The notes: generated by a model not told the origin, from the letters alone. Positions 8,240-17,882 are shown, counted from the stretch's first letter. The stretch: DNA of 49,092 nt from Chloroflexota bacterium (GCA_021778805.1 JAJYBV010000013.1:1-49092), one strand, 5' to 3'. Numbers and translations are program-made.

Positions 8240-8951
8240 ATATATACCCGGGAGCCAAGAGCGGCCCGGATTTTATGGCTTTACCCGCTTTGTTTTAAGC
8301 ATCGTTTTGCCGTTTTTATTTAAGTTTGATGTCCAAGGGATTGAAAATATTCCCGAAAACGGCGCCGTATTGCTGGCCAGCAATCACTTTAGTGGCTGGG
8401 ATATTCTTGCAACAGCATTCAGTATGAAACGGATGCTGCACTTTATGGCAAAATCAGAATATACCAAAAGCCGGTTTTTAACGTGGCTGTTTACCAAGCT
8501 TGAGGCTTTTTTTGTAAATCGTGGCGAAGGAGACACCGAAGCAATTCGTAATTGTTTGGCGGTGTTAAAAGCCAATCAGGCGCTTATTATCTACCCGGAA
8601 GGGCATCGCAGCGAAGACCATAAACTAATAAAGGCGCACGAAGGCTTTGCTTTGATCGCCTTAAAAAGCGGCGCGCCGGTTGTTCCTGTTTCCGTTTGGG
8701 GTTCTGAACTGGTCTTGCGCAAAGGGTATCACTGGCCGCACCAGCCCGTGGTGCATATTCGGTTTGGTCAGCCGTTGGTGTTTGCCGCTTCCGGGAAAAA
8801 ATATACTCGCGCAGATATGCAATCGGCAACCGATGACACAATGCGCGCGATTGCGGCAGCTCTTCCTGAGGATTACCGTGGTGTATACGCCCAGCTTCCG
8901 GAACCGGCCGCAGCAGGAAATTCACCGACAGAAAATGAAGAAACACGCTGA
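8223..8951 (+). CDS. plsC: 1-acyl-sn-glycerol-3-phosphate acyltransferase (PlsC family)
   Basis: This is a 242-residue membrane-associated acyltransferase of phospholipid synthesis, converting lysophosphatidate to phosphatidate. The catalytic HX4D motif is in SNHFSGWD, the second motif region carries FVNRGEGD, and YPEGHRS corresponds to the FPEGTRS motif that binds the glycerol phosphate. VPVSVWGSE is the last family block. The start at 8223 is chosen because GGAGG precedes it at good distance, and the longer in-frame version would only extend into cmk. The cmk-plsC order is common in bacteria. The acyl substrate and exact lysolipid are not readable. Confidence 0.9.
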   Translation: MSSTGKYIPGSQERPGFYGFTRFVLSIVLPFLFKFDVQGIENIPENGAVLLASNHFSGWDILATAFSMKRMLHFMAKSEYTKSRFLTWLFTKLEAFFVNRGEGDTEAIRNCLAVLKANQALIIYPEGHRSEDHKLIKAHEGFALIALKSGAPVVPVSVWGSELVLRKGYHWPHQPVVHIRFGQPLVFAASGKKYTRADMQSATDDTMRAIAAALPEDYRGVYAQLPEPAAAGNSPTENEETR

Positions 8952-9003
8952 GAACCAGAGAAACAAAACTGTAGTTTGAAAACGGGAAAAATAGCGGCGC
9001 CAA

Positions 9004-9031
9004 TTGACACATAAGTTTTTTTTGCTATACT
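9004..9031 (+). promoter_or_regulatory. Near-consensus promoter ahead of the chemosensory cluster
   Basis: TTGACA, a 16-base spacer, then TATACT with an extended TGC. The predicted start near 9038 leaves a leader of about 390 bases before the DUF4388 gene. I see no gene, repeat or clear riboswitch in that leader (9038-9426). Confidence 0.7.
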
Positions 9032-9426
9032 GTTTATGGTTTTGTTCTTCGGAAAATTTTTGGGAAATAAATGATATGTCTCGCACAGAGTATACTGCCG
9101 GTACATCTTTTCAGAGCCAAATGAAATTCTTATCTGTTTTCTAATGCCTGAACGTGTGGTACAATATACCCTGAGACAATATATTTGAGATATGACGTTA
9201 TGCTTTTGGTTTGTGCAATTAATGGCGCAGCGCCGGAAATTGCCGCAGAGGACAAGCGGCGTTGCAGTTATTGTAGAGTATCCGGAATCGGCCAGACTTG
9301 ATAATGTAAACCAAATAAAATCCGGCGTTGGATAGATGTATCACATCTTCAATTGAAAATGAGATATAGATATTTTGTGAAAACAGACTGATAACATTTT
9401 TGCAAAAAACAAAGTGAGGAGAGAGT

Positions 9427-10737
9427 ATGGGTACCCCAAATCAAAAAATATTTGGCGGAAATCTCGACACACTTGGGCTGCAGGCAACATTAAAAACTCT
9501 TGCGCTTGGCAGTAAATCGGGTGAATTGATCGTCATCAAATCTGATGATCAAACACAAATAGGACAAGAAATAAAACTTCAGGTAAGTTTGCAGGAAGGG
9601 CAGATACTTTCTGTAAATTTAGATCCGACGCCAGCGATACACCTGTACAGTATGTTTTACAGCATCGGTCGTGTTACTCAGTCAAATCCTCAGCACGCTA
9701 TGTTAGATCACCAAAAAGATATCAGCAAACTATTAAAAGATTTTTTGGATAATCGCTTAATTGATAATCAGGAATATCAGAAGAGAATGGAGTTCTCTAT
9801 GATTCAAATGATTTCGCGCGCTTTAAAATGGGAACATGGATCCTTTGAATTTCAGCCGAAAATACAGTTAAAAAATATGGGAAATTCTGCCAAAAACATC
9901 GATCATATATTATTGGAAGCAATGCGCCTGAATGATGAATGGAGCCGTATAACCACACAAAATATTCATTGGGAAACATTGCCGCAATGGGTGCAAAATC
10001 CACCGCAGAACTTTGATTATCAGAAATTGCAGGCAGAAGAAGCTCAGATATTGCTTCTTTCAAATGGGGAAAATCCAATATATGCAATTGCATTTGCGTT
10101 GCAGATACCTGAACCAAAAGTTGTGGAAACGATTATTAAACTTCAGGGGCAAGGTTTGCTTACGCTCATTTTTTCGCAAAATCAGGAAAAATTAGCAGAG
10201 AAAATTTTGCAAGTCTTACATGTTCAATTAAAAGAATTGCATACGATTGGAAATTATTCCGGCGCAGAACGCTCGTATAAAATAATGGATATTATTGGCG
10301 GCGCCATGAATGGATTACTGAAAATATACGGTGAATATGTTGCAAACACCGATACTTCTCAGGTGATGTTTGGGGTTTTGCCGCAAGAACAATTACTGAT
10401 GGAAAATAGAAAAATATTAGATGATTATCATGTGGATGGATTAATTCGCATCGATCGCGGAATGGTTGTGTATGATGAGGCAAAAGGTTTAGCCGGCATT
10501 GTAACCGGAAAAACACTGCAAGAATATCAAAATGAAGTGCTGGAAGCGTTAAACGATTTACTGAATATGGTTTTTGTTTCAGGAATAGAGCCTAAATTAG
10601 CCCGAAATGGAAATTTAACCGCTCGCGTAGGCAACGCATGGCACACTTTTTTAAGTGAAGTAGAGGAAGAATTGTACCGCAGAAAAGGAGCAATGAATCA
10701 GTCTGATGCTTTTTTCCGTCAGCAGTATTACTCCTAG
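9427..10737 (+). CDS. DUF4388 (PATAN-type) domain protein of the chemosensory cluster
   Basis: This 436-residue soluble protein has an N-terminal region (about 1-100) with the DUF4388 pattern: GNLDTLGLQATLKTLALGSK, SGELIV, then EGQILSV. The domain is common in proteins joined to two-component and type IV pilus control. The middle is helical (about 100-260). The C-terminal third could be a roadblock/LC7-like or similar alpha-beta domain, but I cannot name it firmly. A strong GTGAGGAGAGAG ribosome site precedes the ATG. It is the first gene after a near-consensus promoter and leads the cheY-cheY-cheW-mcp-cheA run, so it probably acts as an adaptor or output protein of that pathway. No enzymatic motif is seen. 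Confidence 0.7.
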   Translation: MGTPNQKIFGGNLDTLGLQATLKTLALGSKSGELIVIKSDDQTQIGQEIKLQVSLQEGQILSVNLDPTPAIHLYSMFYSIGRVTQSNPQHAMLDHQKDISKLLKDFLDNRLIDNQEYQKRMEFSMIQMISRALKWEHGSFEFQPKIQLKNMGNSAKNIDHILLEAMRLNDEWSRITTQNIHWETLPQWVQNPPQNFDYQKLQAEEAQILLLSNGENPIYAIAFALQIPEPKVVETIIKLQGQGLLTLIFSQNQEKLAEKILQVLHVQLKELHTIGNYSGAERSYKIMDIIGGAMNGLLKIYGEYVANTDTSQVMFGVLPQEQLLMENRKILDDYHVDGLIRIDRGMVVYDEAKGLAGIVTGKTLQEYQNEVLEALNDLLNMVFVSGIEPKLARNGNLTARVGNAWHTFLSEVEEELYRRKGAMNQSDAFFRQQYYS

Positions 10738-10810
10738 GTATGTAAAAGCAGCAATGTTGTGAAAAGGCAGCAAAGAATATTGAAGGTATGAAAAGGGAGT
10801 GAGGTGTTTT

Positions 10811-11230
10811 GTGAATAGAGAACCGATTGCGCTGGTGGTGGATGACAGCCCAACAGTTTGCAAGATTGTACAGTTGACATTGCAACGGGTGCAAATGAAG
10901 GTGATCATCGCACGAGACGGTGTCTCAGCGTTAGCTGAGGCCAGCAGAAATGATTTGGATATTATATTTTTAGATATTATTTTGCCGCAAATGGATGGCT
11001 ATAGCATTTGCCATCAACTGCGAAAAAATAAAAAATTTGTGTCTACGCCGATTATCATGCTAAGCGGCAGAGACGGTTTCTTAGATAAGATGCGCGGCAA
11101 ATTAGCCGGCGCAACAGAGTATCTAACCAAGCCATTTGAAGCAGGTGAACTGATTCAGGTGGTGAATCAATACGTTTTTACGAAAGCCTCCGGTGGCATG
11201 TCGGATGCATTTCAGCAGCGTATCAGATAG
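10811..11230 (+). CDS. CheY-like single-domain response regulator (PilG-like)
   Basis: A stand-alone receiver domain of about 139 residues. The acidic pocket is Asp11-Asp12 (VVDDSP), the phosphorylated residue is Asp55 (IIFLDIILP), and Ser85 and Lys107 (LTKPFE) complete the switch. It would take phosphate from the hybrid CheA kinase encoded downstream and signal to the motility apparatus. I chose GTG at 10811 because GTGAGG lies 6 bases before it. Another GTG at 10799 in frame is less well placed. It lies 73 bases after the DUF4388 gene. The paired arrangement with a second receiver recalls PilG and PilH of the Pil-Chp system. Confidence 0.87.
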   Translation: MNREPIALVVDDSPTVCKIVQLTLQRVQMKVIIARDGVSALAEASRNDLDIIFLDIILPQMDGYSICHQLRKNKKFVSTPIIMLSGRDGFLDKMRGKLAGATEYLTKPFEAGELIQVVNQYVFTKASGGMSDAFQQRIR

Positions 11231-11269
11231 CAGAAGATGCGCTGCAACTTTAATTTTTGAGGTACCATT

Positions 11270-11650
11270 GTGCAATTCCCTTTACCCAAACAGCCAACCG
11301 TTCTTGTTGTAGATGACAGTTGGACCGACCTTGCGCTTATCGCGGCTCCATTATACGAGCAAGGTTTTAATGTAGTAACTGCTTCCGATGGCGAAGAAGC
11401 CATTGAGAAAGTTGTTTCACTGCGCCCTAACTGCATTATTTTGGATGTAGTTTTACCCAAACAGAACGGGTTTCAAGTATGCCGATATCTGAAACATATG
11501 GATGGCTATAATCAAATACCCATCATATTGCTCAGCGGCAAAAATACGCCGCAAGATCGGCATTGGGGAATATTACAGGGCGCAGATTTATATTTAACCA
11601 AGCCGTTTAATAGCGCCGAATTAATTTCGGGCATTAAAAGTTTACTTTAA
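11270..11650 (+). CDS. CheY-like single-domain response regulator (PilH-like)
   Basis: This 126-residue receiver has Asp15-Asp16 (VVDDSW), phospho-acceptor Asp59 (IILDVVLPKQNG), LLSGKN and LTKPFN. In Pil-Chp systems the second receiver often acts as a phosphate sink or opposing output, and I infer that possibility here from gene order. It starts with GTG after a GAGG site, 39 bases after the first receiver gene, and ends 20 bases before the CheW gene, so the genes form one operon. No DNA-binding output domain is present. Confidence 0.85.
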   Translation: MQFPLPKQPTVLVVDDSWTDLALIAAPLYEQGFNVVTASDGEEAIEKVVSLRPNCIILDVVLPKQNGFQVCRYLKHMDGYNQIPIILLSGKNTPQDRHWGILQGADLYLTKPFNSAELISGIKSLL

Positions 11651-11670
11651 TAGATACTTGGAGATAATCG

Positions 11671-12279
11671 ATGAGTGATCCCGGAAATAAGCAGATCAAT
11701 GCGGATAAATTGAAAGAAGCGCTGGCAGCTTTTGGCGCCTCGGATTCAACTCCGCAAAACGCTCAACCAATACCGTTGCATCCGCCCGAGATTGCTCGTC
11801 AATATTCCGATGATTCAGCGGCCAAGCAAAAGTATATCATAACGCTGCTGAATGATTTGGAAATCGGCTGGTCAGTTGAACACGTGCTTGGTGTTGAACT
11901 GGCAAATAATATAACATATGTGCCATATACGCATTCGTGGGTGGTTGGGGTAGCGTCTTTGCGCGGAACTATTACTTCAGTAGTAGATTTGCGGCAATTT
12001 TTAGATCTGCCAAGCGGTCAATTTACACCTGCGTCGCGAATTATTGTTGCCAATACCGCAAAAATATTCGTTGGATTTTTGGTAGATGCAGTAAAAGAAG
12101 TGAGCGAGATAGCAAATCAAAATATAGTTTACGACACTTCATTTATTCATCATACCAAACTGCCGGAGTATGCTGTTAACGGTACAGCGGTTATTCCAGG
12201 CAGCAGGCGTGTTATATATATAGCGCATACTGATAATCTATTAAATTCATCTAAAATGAATGACTATCTGGTAAAATAA
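11671..12279 (+). CDS. CheW-like adaptor protein (PilI-like)
   Basis: This 202-residue protein couples chemoreceptors to the CheA kinase. An N-terminal disordered region (about 1-65, Gln/Pro/Ala-rich) comes before the CheW fold. Signature segments are GWSVEHVLGVE, the VVGVASLRGTITSVVDLRQFL block typical of CheW, and GFLVDAVKEV. It lies between the receiver genes and the chemoreceptor gene, with a GGAG site before the ATG. The N-terminal extension makes it somewhat longer than the usual 150-170 residues. The assignment is firm at family level, and the link to pili rather than flagella is inferred from the cluster. Confidence 0.85.
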   Translation: MSDPGNKQINADKLKEALAAFGASDSTPQNAQPIPLHPPEIARQYSDDSAAKQKYIITLLNDLEIGWSVEHVLGVELANNITYVPYTHSWVVGVASLRGTITSVVDLRQFLDLPSGQFTPASRIIVANTAKIFVGFLVDAVKEVSEIANQNIVYDTSFIHHTKLPEYAVNGTAVIPGSRRVIYIAHTDNLLNSSKMNDYLVK

Positions 12280-12308
12280 AATTAAAAATATTATTCAGGA
12301 GTTATAAA

Positions 12309-14150
12309 ATGGCGATATCTAAACGCCGAATGTATTCAGTGAATTCCGCATTTTCCTTAGCGTTAACTTTTTCAGTTATACTGCCATTTGCCGGAATTTT
12401 AGCCCTTACCGCTGCGACGTGGAAAGTATATGGAGCTTCGATAAAAGATCTGAGCACAAGCCAATTTACGCTGTATGCGTCTGCTGCCGGCGGATCTATT
12501 ATACTTACATTAAGTATTGTTCTTTTTTTGCTTCGTTTGAGATATGTTCTTCGCAAAGAGGTTGAGAATATTTCGTTCTTAACCCACGAAGCGCTTGACT
12601 CTTATGCTGCGCTTGAACCCACTGCGCTGGCCATACATGATGATTTATATCCGCTGATACCGCTTATTAACTCAATTATTGAGCAAGCGCCAATGAAGAA
12701 AAATGATGTAAATGATACACAATCAGTACAAAATCAAATAGAACGGCTATTGCACGATGTTACCGAAATTGCTTCCGGCAACTTTGAAATTCAGTCTGCT
12801 GTTACTCCGGATGCGTTAGGTGTATTAGCGGATTCGTTAAACTTTATGGTGGAAAATCTCTCGAAATTTATTGCGCTGGCGCAGTCTAACTCGCATCAAA
12901 TTATACAACAGGCAAGTAAAATTCAAGAGCGCGTAGGGAACATGACCCATAGTGTGCAGAATCAATCTCAACAAATTAATTCAGTGAACGATCAATTGCA
13001 GTCGCTCGGCGCATTTATTCTTGAATTTAATAAATTTGCTCAGCTAAGTCTTGCGTCTACCGAGCAGGCTAGAGAAGAAGCTGAATCGGGACGAAGTTAC
13101 GTTGAAAATACTTTAAGGAAAATGGAAGATATCCGCACAAACGTATTAAATACCTCGCAAAAAATTAAGCGGTTAGGTGAACGAACCCAAGATATTTCTA
13201 ATGTGGTGCGAAGTATTGAAGACCTTGCCGATCGTACAAATGTACTTGCTTTAAACGCTGCTATCCAGTTGGGTGTTGTTGGTAACGAAAATGCCCGTGG
13301 TCTTACCTTATTTTCAGATGAAATTCGTATTTTGGCGGAAAAAGCCTCGGAATCTACCAAAAAAATCAGCGGGTTAGTGAAAAATATTCAAAATGAAACC
13401 AATGAAGTAACCAGGTATATGGAGGAAAGCGTTGGCTTGGTAGAATCTGGAAGCCAATTGGCGCAATCTTCCAACCAATCTATTGAAAAGCTGGAACAAA
13501 CCATTTCAGAACTTTCTACTGCGGTAGAGTCACTTGCCAGTAAATCTGATGAAAATACCCGGTTTTCAGAACTTGCAGCTATGACGATGGGCAGCGCAAT
13601 GACTATCAGCGCAAATATTTATCATGTATATTCCGATATTGTTTCCAGTTTTAATGTGCTGTACCAATTTGCCGAGCAGCTACGTATCAGTATTTCCAAG
13701 TTTAAAATTCGGTCGGAATACCAAATTCGCGGAACGGCTGATTCCCACCCTGCGTTTAATCGGCAACAGCAACAACAGCAATCTCATCCTTCGCGACCGT
13801 TTCCCGGAGGCGTTAAGGTAACACCGCACCCGCCTGCATGGAATCAGAATTCTGCCCCGGTCGCGCCGCCTCCGTATCCACAGCAGGCTCTGCCACCGGC
13901 ATCACGGCAAAACCAAGGAACCGGAGATCCCTTTGCACAAACGGGGTTTATGCAGCGAAATCCGCAAAACCCAACCGGAGCGTATCCAAGCGTTCCGTAT
14001 CGACAGCAATCTCGGCCGATTCCAAATCAACAGCAATATCCAACCAATCCGGGACAGCAAAACCAAACTCAGCAGAAAATTCAGCAGATGTGGGACGATG
14101 AAAATCAAAATGATATTTCAGAGCCGAATGATCCCAACGCAACCAACTAA
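12309..14150 (+). CDS. Methyl-accepting chemotaxis protein, almost no periplasmic domain, Q/P-rich tail (PilJ-like)
   Basis: This 613-residue membrane receptor has two hydrophobic helices, at about residues 14-35 and 51-72. Only about 15 residues lie between them, so no sizeable external sensor domain is possible. A HAMP-like region and long coiled coil follow. The signalling hairpin tip is near residues 302-345, with DRTNVLALNAAIQ and the return strand DEIRILAEKASEST. The canonical EAARAG after the tip is replaced by LGVVGNEN. The last ~135 residues are rich in Gln, Pro and Asn (including RQQQQQQSHP) and look disordered. It probably senses an internal or membrane signal, or a partner such as pilin, and drives the kinase encoded next. 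Confidence 0.88.
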   Translation: MAISKRRMYSVNSAFSLALTFSVILPFAGILALTAATWKVYGASIKDLSTSQFTLYASAAGGSIILTLSIVLFLLRLRYVLRKEVENISFLTHEALDSYAALEPTALAIHDDLYPLIPLINSIIEQAPMKKNDVNDTQSVQNQIERLLHDVTEIASGNFEIQSAVTPDALGVLADSLNFMVENLSKFIALAQSNSHQIIQQASKIQERVGNMTHSVQNQSQQINSVNDQLQSLGAFILEFNKFAQLSLASTEQAREEAESGRSYVENTLRKMEDIRTNVLNTSQKIKRLGERTQDISNVVRSIEDLADRTNVLALNAAIQLGVVGNENARGLTLFSDEIRILAEKASESTKKISGLVKNIQNETNEVTRYMEESVGLVESGSQLAQSSNQSIEKLEQTISELSTAVESLASKSDENTRFSELAAMTMGSAMTISANIYHVYSDIVSSFNVLYQFAEQLRISISKFKIRSEYQIRGTADSHPAFNRQQQQQQSHPSRPFPGGVKVTPHPPAWNQNSAPVAPPPYPQQALPPASRQNQGTGDPFAQTGFMQRNPQNPTGAYPSVPYRQQSRPIPNQQQYPTNPGQQNQTQQKIQQMWDDENQNDISEPNDPNATN

Positions 14151-14176
14151 TAACTGCTGAGTGGGAGAAGTAGAGC

Positions 14177-17100
14177 ATGGCTAATCCGTTTGATTACGCA
14201 AATATTCTCGGCTCTTTTTTACAAGAAGTTGATGGATATATTCAAAAAATCGGCGCGCAATTAAAAGCCGCGTCGCAGTCATCCGATAATAAAATGCGGT
14301 TTGAGGAGATTTATCGCGCCGCGCATACTATTGTTGGCTCATCTGCGATGATGGAATTGCATAATCTTTCTCAATCTGCAATGCCAATAGAAAAAACCGC
14401 GCAATTGCTGATGGATGGAACGTTGCAGCTGGATAGCGATACGATTGCGCTGCTTCAGCGTTCACTGCAACGACTGAAAAAATTGCTGGAATTGATTAAA
14501 TTACAAAAAGATGATTCCGGCATTTTAGCAGAAAACAAGCAGGATTTTTCTGCGTTCTTTGAACGGCGGCCGCAACTACATACCGTGCAGGCTTCTACTT
14601 CTAATAACGGCAATGCACTTGCTGTTCCTATTAGTGAAGCTCCGCAAAATGCTGTTCTTGATTCGGATACATTGCCGCTGATTACGGCGCAGCATAATGC
14701 TTTACTTCGCTCTGTTAAACATCTTTCCGGCATGATTGAAACTATCCGGAGTAGCATTCAAAAATTTGAAAATGATCGTTCGGAATATGCGCAATTTACG
14801 AATGGTCAGCAAAATTCAGTTGAACGGCTGGAAGAATGGCTGGGGCCAATCATAGGGATTGATTTAAAGACGAGTTCCAGTCAGGTAAGGAATTTATTGC
14901 CGCTGACAACTTTATGGGTTGTTAGCGCAAGGATGAAACAATATATTGATACCTTGCAGACGGCAATGCAAAACGCAGGCAACTATCATGATAATTTGCA
15001 GATATTTATTCGGAATTTTGAAGAAACAATGGCTGCAATGCAAATAAATCTGCGCCAGTTCCCTGAAATTGATCCAAGCATTTCTGCCGTTGCGGAAAGC
15101 AATATTCCATCCGGTTTGCTGCGTTTGGATGAAGATGCGCTGCGCGAAGAAATACGGACGAGGATTGAAACAGAGGAACGGAAAAAACTGGAAATTAAGA
15201 TTCGTAAGGAAATACTTGATAGTTTTAGTCCAAACCGTTCCGAAAATTTATTATCATTAAGTTCGGATATTCGTAATGAGGGAATATCGCACGCGCAAAA
15301 ACTAATTAAAAAATCAGTTGATAGCGAAGCGCTGGATATTTTCCGCGCAGAAGCTGATGAACATTTGCGTACTATTTCCGATGGTTTATTTCAACTGGAA
15401 AACAACCCGGCCAATGAAGAAGCTTTAATATCTGTTCGCAGAGCGGCGCACACGCTGAAAGGCGCTGCTGCGGTAGTTGGCGTTACAGATTTAGCCGACC
15501 TTGCCCATAGTTTTGAGGATTTATTGGTTGCGTTAAATGACCACACTATGGAAATAACTCCGGCTATTATAACATTGATGCTGGATACGTTACAAGCATT
15601 AGAAGCAATGGCGCTCGGCGAAAAAACAGATTTAGGCGCAAACAGCGAAATCGCGCAAACGTTTCGCTCGCGCTATGAGCGCCTGTTTGGCGCGCCGGAG
15701 CAATTTCATGAGCATAATTCCTCAAATAGCTCCTCTGAAAGAACGGTTGTAAAACTGGACGCCTCGTATCATCCTTCGCAAGATGAAGCGCAAGCGGGAG
15801 AAGATCAGAAAGATTCTGATCTTATTGTGCGCCTGCCCCTAAGCAAAATTGATGAATTAACCAATATGTTCAGCGATCTGCTGGTGAATCGCAATTCCGT
15901 TGGCGATGCGCTAAGCCGGCTGGAACGGCATGTGGATGAAGTGGTAAACGCCAGCGATAAAATTTATGAAACGACCGCTGATATTGAACGGAATTATGAC
16001 GCATTAGCGCATAATTCCCAAGGTTTTGGCCCAGCAGCGCAGAAACCTTCGCCATTCGCTAACCCTAATCAGTGGCAGCAGCAGGATACTTCCGAACTGC
16101 ATTTAGAGCGCTATGATGAACTTTATCCCAAAATTCGCTCACTGAGCGAAGGCGCGATGGATATTCATACCATTATCGATCAAATTTCCGAGTCGCGCAA
16201 AGAAATTGCATCGACACTGAAACGTGAAAACCAGCTGAGCGCAAATTTTCAAGACGCGCTGATTAAAACGCGCTTGGTTTCGTTTTCTATGCTGGAACAT
16301 CGATTGATTGGCGCAAGCCACACTGTTGCGCAAAAATATGGCAAAGATGTAAAAATTGTTTTTGAAGGCGCATCCGTTAAAGTTGACCGGAAAATATTTG
16401 AAGATGTATCTGGCCCGCTTATTCATTTAGTGCGCAACGCTGCATACCATGGCATTAAAATACCCGAAGAACGTATCGCCTCAGGAAAAGATCCATCGGG
16501 AACCATTGTTGTTAGTTTTAGCAATGAGGGCAATAATTTGCTTGTTCGGGTTTCCGACGACGGCCAAGGTTTAGATGTGCAAGCAATAAAATCTACGGCT
16601 GCCGCGCGTGGATTAATTTCCCCGGACGCCGAACTTTCTTCGCAGGAAATTATTCAGCTTATTTTTTCGCCGGGCTTCAGCACTTCAGAGTCGGTGACCG
16701 AAGAAGGCGGCAGAGGAATTGGGTTAGATGTTGTGCACGATGCGGTTACTAAACTGCACGGAACGGTAGAAGTAGAATCGGCGCAGGGTGAAGGCACAGT
16801 ATTTACTTTGCGCATTCCCACCAGCATTCAGCTGAAAAAAGTATTAATGGTTATGGTCTCCGGGCAGATGTATGCATTGCCTGCGCAAACGATTCGAGCA
16901 TTGCAGCGGATTGATAAATGCTATCGGACTGAGGATGGAACAGAGTTGGCTCCTGAAGCGCCGAAATCTGGCAGTTTGCCTTCCTGTGCGGCTGTGCAGC
17001 TTGCCTCTTATGTGGGCTTGCATCCCGCAAAAATTACCGGAGATATGCTGGCGATATTTATCTATACGAACGGCGTAAGCAAAGCCCTGATTGTAGACGC

Positions 17101-17758
17101 CGAAATGGGACACCGCGAAATTGTATCAAAAGATTTAGGGCCGCACTTAAAATATGTTCCGCATATTCTTGGCGCAACAACACTCGGTACCGGGCAGGTC
17201 GCGCTGATACTAGATGTGGTTTCTATGCTGAAACAGCCCAATGGCAAAGAGCCTGCAGCGGTAATTGTGCCGAATATTCAGGCGTCGAGTGATGATCGCT
17301 TTGGATCAAACGATCGTATACAGGCTCCTAAGAATTTAACAACACCGTACCGCAATCCATCGGCGCATATGCTGCCATATATTTTGGTAGTAGATGACAG
17401 CCCAAGTGTGCGGCGCGCCGTTTGCGCAACCCTTGCTTCGGTAGGCTGGGAAACACAGCAGGCCCGCGATGGGCAAGAAGCTTTAGAGGCAGTGGCGCTG
17501 CGTACCCCGGCGGCAATTCTGCTGGATATAGAGATGCCGCGAATGGATGGCTTTGCGTTTATGACACTGCTGCGCAAACAGCAGCAGTTTGAAACGGTGC
17601 CGATTATTATGCTAACATCGCGTTCGGCGCCAAAACATTCAGAACACGCATTGCAAATGGGGGCCAGCGAATATATCATTAAACCGTATCAAGATGAGGA
17701 ACTGCTTGGCAAAGTATCTGCGCTTACACCGGTGCGCCCGAACGGCCAGCCAAAATAG
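14177..17758 (+). CDS. Hybrid CheA histidine kinase with two Hpt domains and a C-terminal receiver (PilL/ChpA-like)
   Basis: In order, this 1193-residue kinase has: an N-terminal Hpt domain (His50 in RAAHTIVGSSA), a helical linker, a second Hpt (His425 in RRAAHTLKGAA), a dimerisation region, an ATPase domain with N-box LVRNAAYHGIK, G1 DDGQGLD and G2 GGRGIGLDVV, a CheW-like domain, and a receiver with VVDDSPS and phospho-Asp1117 (LLDIEMPRMDG). The His in the N-box normally part of DHG is kept while Asp is Tyr. Multiple Hpt domains plus a fused receiver are the hallmark of the Pil-Chp type kinase that controls type IV pili. It ends the cluster. No CheR or CheB gene is present in the window. Confidence 0.92.
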   Translation: MANPFDYANILGSFLQEVDGYIQKIGAQLKAASQSSDNKMRFEEIYRAAHTIVGSSAMMELHNLSQSAMPIEKTAQLLMDGTLQLDSDTIALLQRSLQRLKKLLELIKLQKDDSGILAENKQDFSAFFERRPQLHTVQASTSNNGNALAVPISEAPQNAVLDSDTLPLITAQHNALLRSVKHLSGMIETIRSSIQKFENDRSEYAQFTNGQQNSVERLEEWLGPIIGIDLKTSSSQVRNLLPLTTLWVVSARMKQYIDTLQTAMQNAGNYHDNLQIFIRNFEETMAAMQINLRQFPEIDPSISAVAESNIPSGLLRLDEDALREEIRTRIETEERKKLEIKIRKEILDSFSPNRSENLLSLSSDIRNEGISHAQKLIKKSVDSEALDIFRAEADEHLRTISDGLFQLENNPANEEALISVRRAAHTLKGAAAVVGVTDLADLAHSFEDLLVALNDHTMEITPAIITLMLDTLQALEAMALGEKTDLGANSEIAQTFRSRYERLFGAPEQFHEHNSSNSSSERTVVKLDASYHPSQDEAQAGEDQKDSDLIVRLPLSKIDELTNMFSDLLVNRNSVGDALSRLERHVDEVVNASDKIYETTADIERNYDALAHNSQGFGPAAQKPSPFANPNQWQQQDTSELHLERYDELYPKIRSLSEGAMDIHTIIDQISESRKEIASTLKRENQLSANFQDALIKTRLVSFSMLEHRLIGASHTVAQKYGKDVKIVFEGASVKVDRKIFEDVSGPLIHLVRNAAYHGIKIPEERIASGKDPSGTIVVSFSNEGNNLLVRVSDDGQGLDVQAIKSTAAARGLISPDAELSSQEIIQLIFSPGFSTSESVTEEGGRGIGLDVVHDAVTKLHGTVEVESAQGEGTVFTLRIPTSIQLKKVLMVMVSGQMYALPAQTIRALQRIDKCYRTEDGTELAPEAPKSGSLPSCAAVQLASYVGLHPAKITGDMLAIFIYTNGVSKALIVDAEMGHREIVSKDLGPHLKYVPHILGATTLGTGQVALILDVVSMLKQPNGKEPAAVIVPNIQASSDDRFGSNDRIQAPKNLTTPYRNPSAHMLPYILVVDDSPSVRRAVCATLASVGWETQQARDGQEALEAVALRTPAAILLDIEMPRMDGFAFMTLLRKQQQFETVPIIMLTSRSAPKHSEHALQMGASEYIIKPYQDEELLGKVSALTPVRPNGQPK

Positions 17759-17770
17759 TTTAGATATTTA

Positions 17771-17877
17771 TGGTATCACCCTATAACATTTGAGGTTTCA
17801 TCGGAGATTTGAAATGTGAGAATCACAAGATGAATTTTTCCATCCAAATGGAGGGTGACGGCTCCGCAGCCATACCA
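17771..17877 (+). promoter_or_regulatory. Candidate structured RNA leader before the MMPL gene
   Basis: TGGTATCACCCT (17771-17782) can pair fully with AGGGTGA (17852-17858) plus TACCA (17873-17877). The 3' arm is interrupted by a small hairpin, GGCT-CCGC-AGCC (17860-17871). Inside are possible stems ACATTT/AAATGT and GATG/CATC. This gives a multi-branched fold ending five bases before the ATG. It matches no riboswitch consensus I can recall. Confidence 0.4.
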
Positions 17878-17882
17878 ATATA

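Noticed and set aside
9198-9299. Small open frame of 33 codons in the leader of the DUF4388 gene
   Set aside because: No ribosome site and no family resemblance. It has a few Cys, but coding potential is unconvincing.
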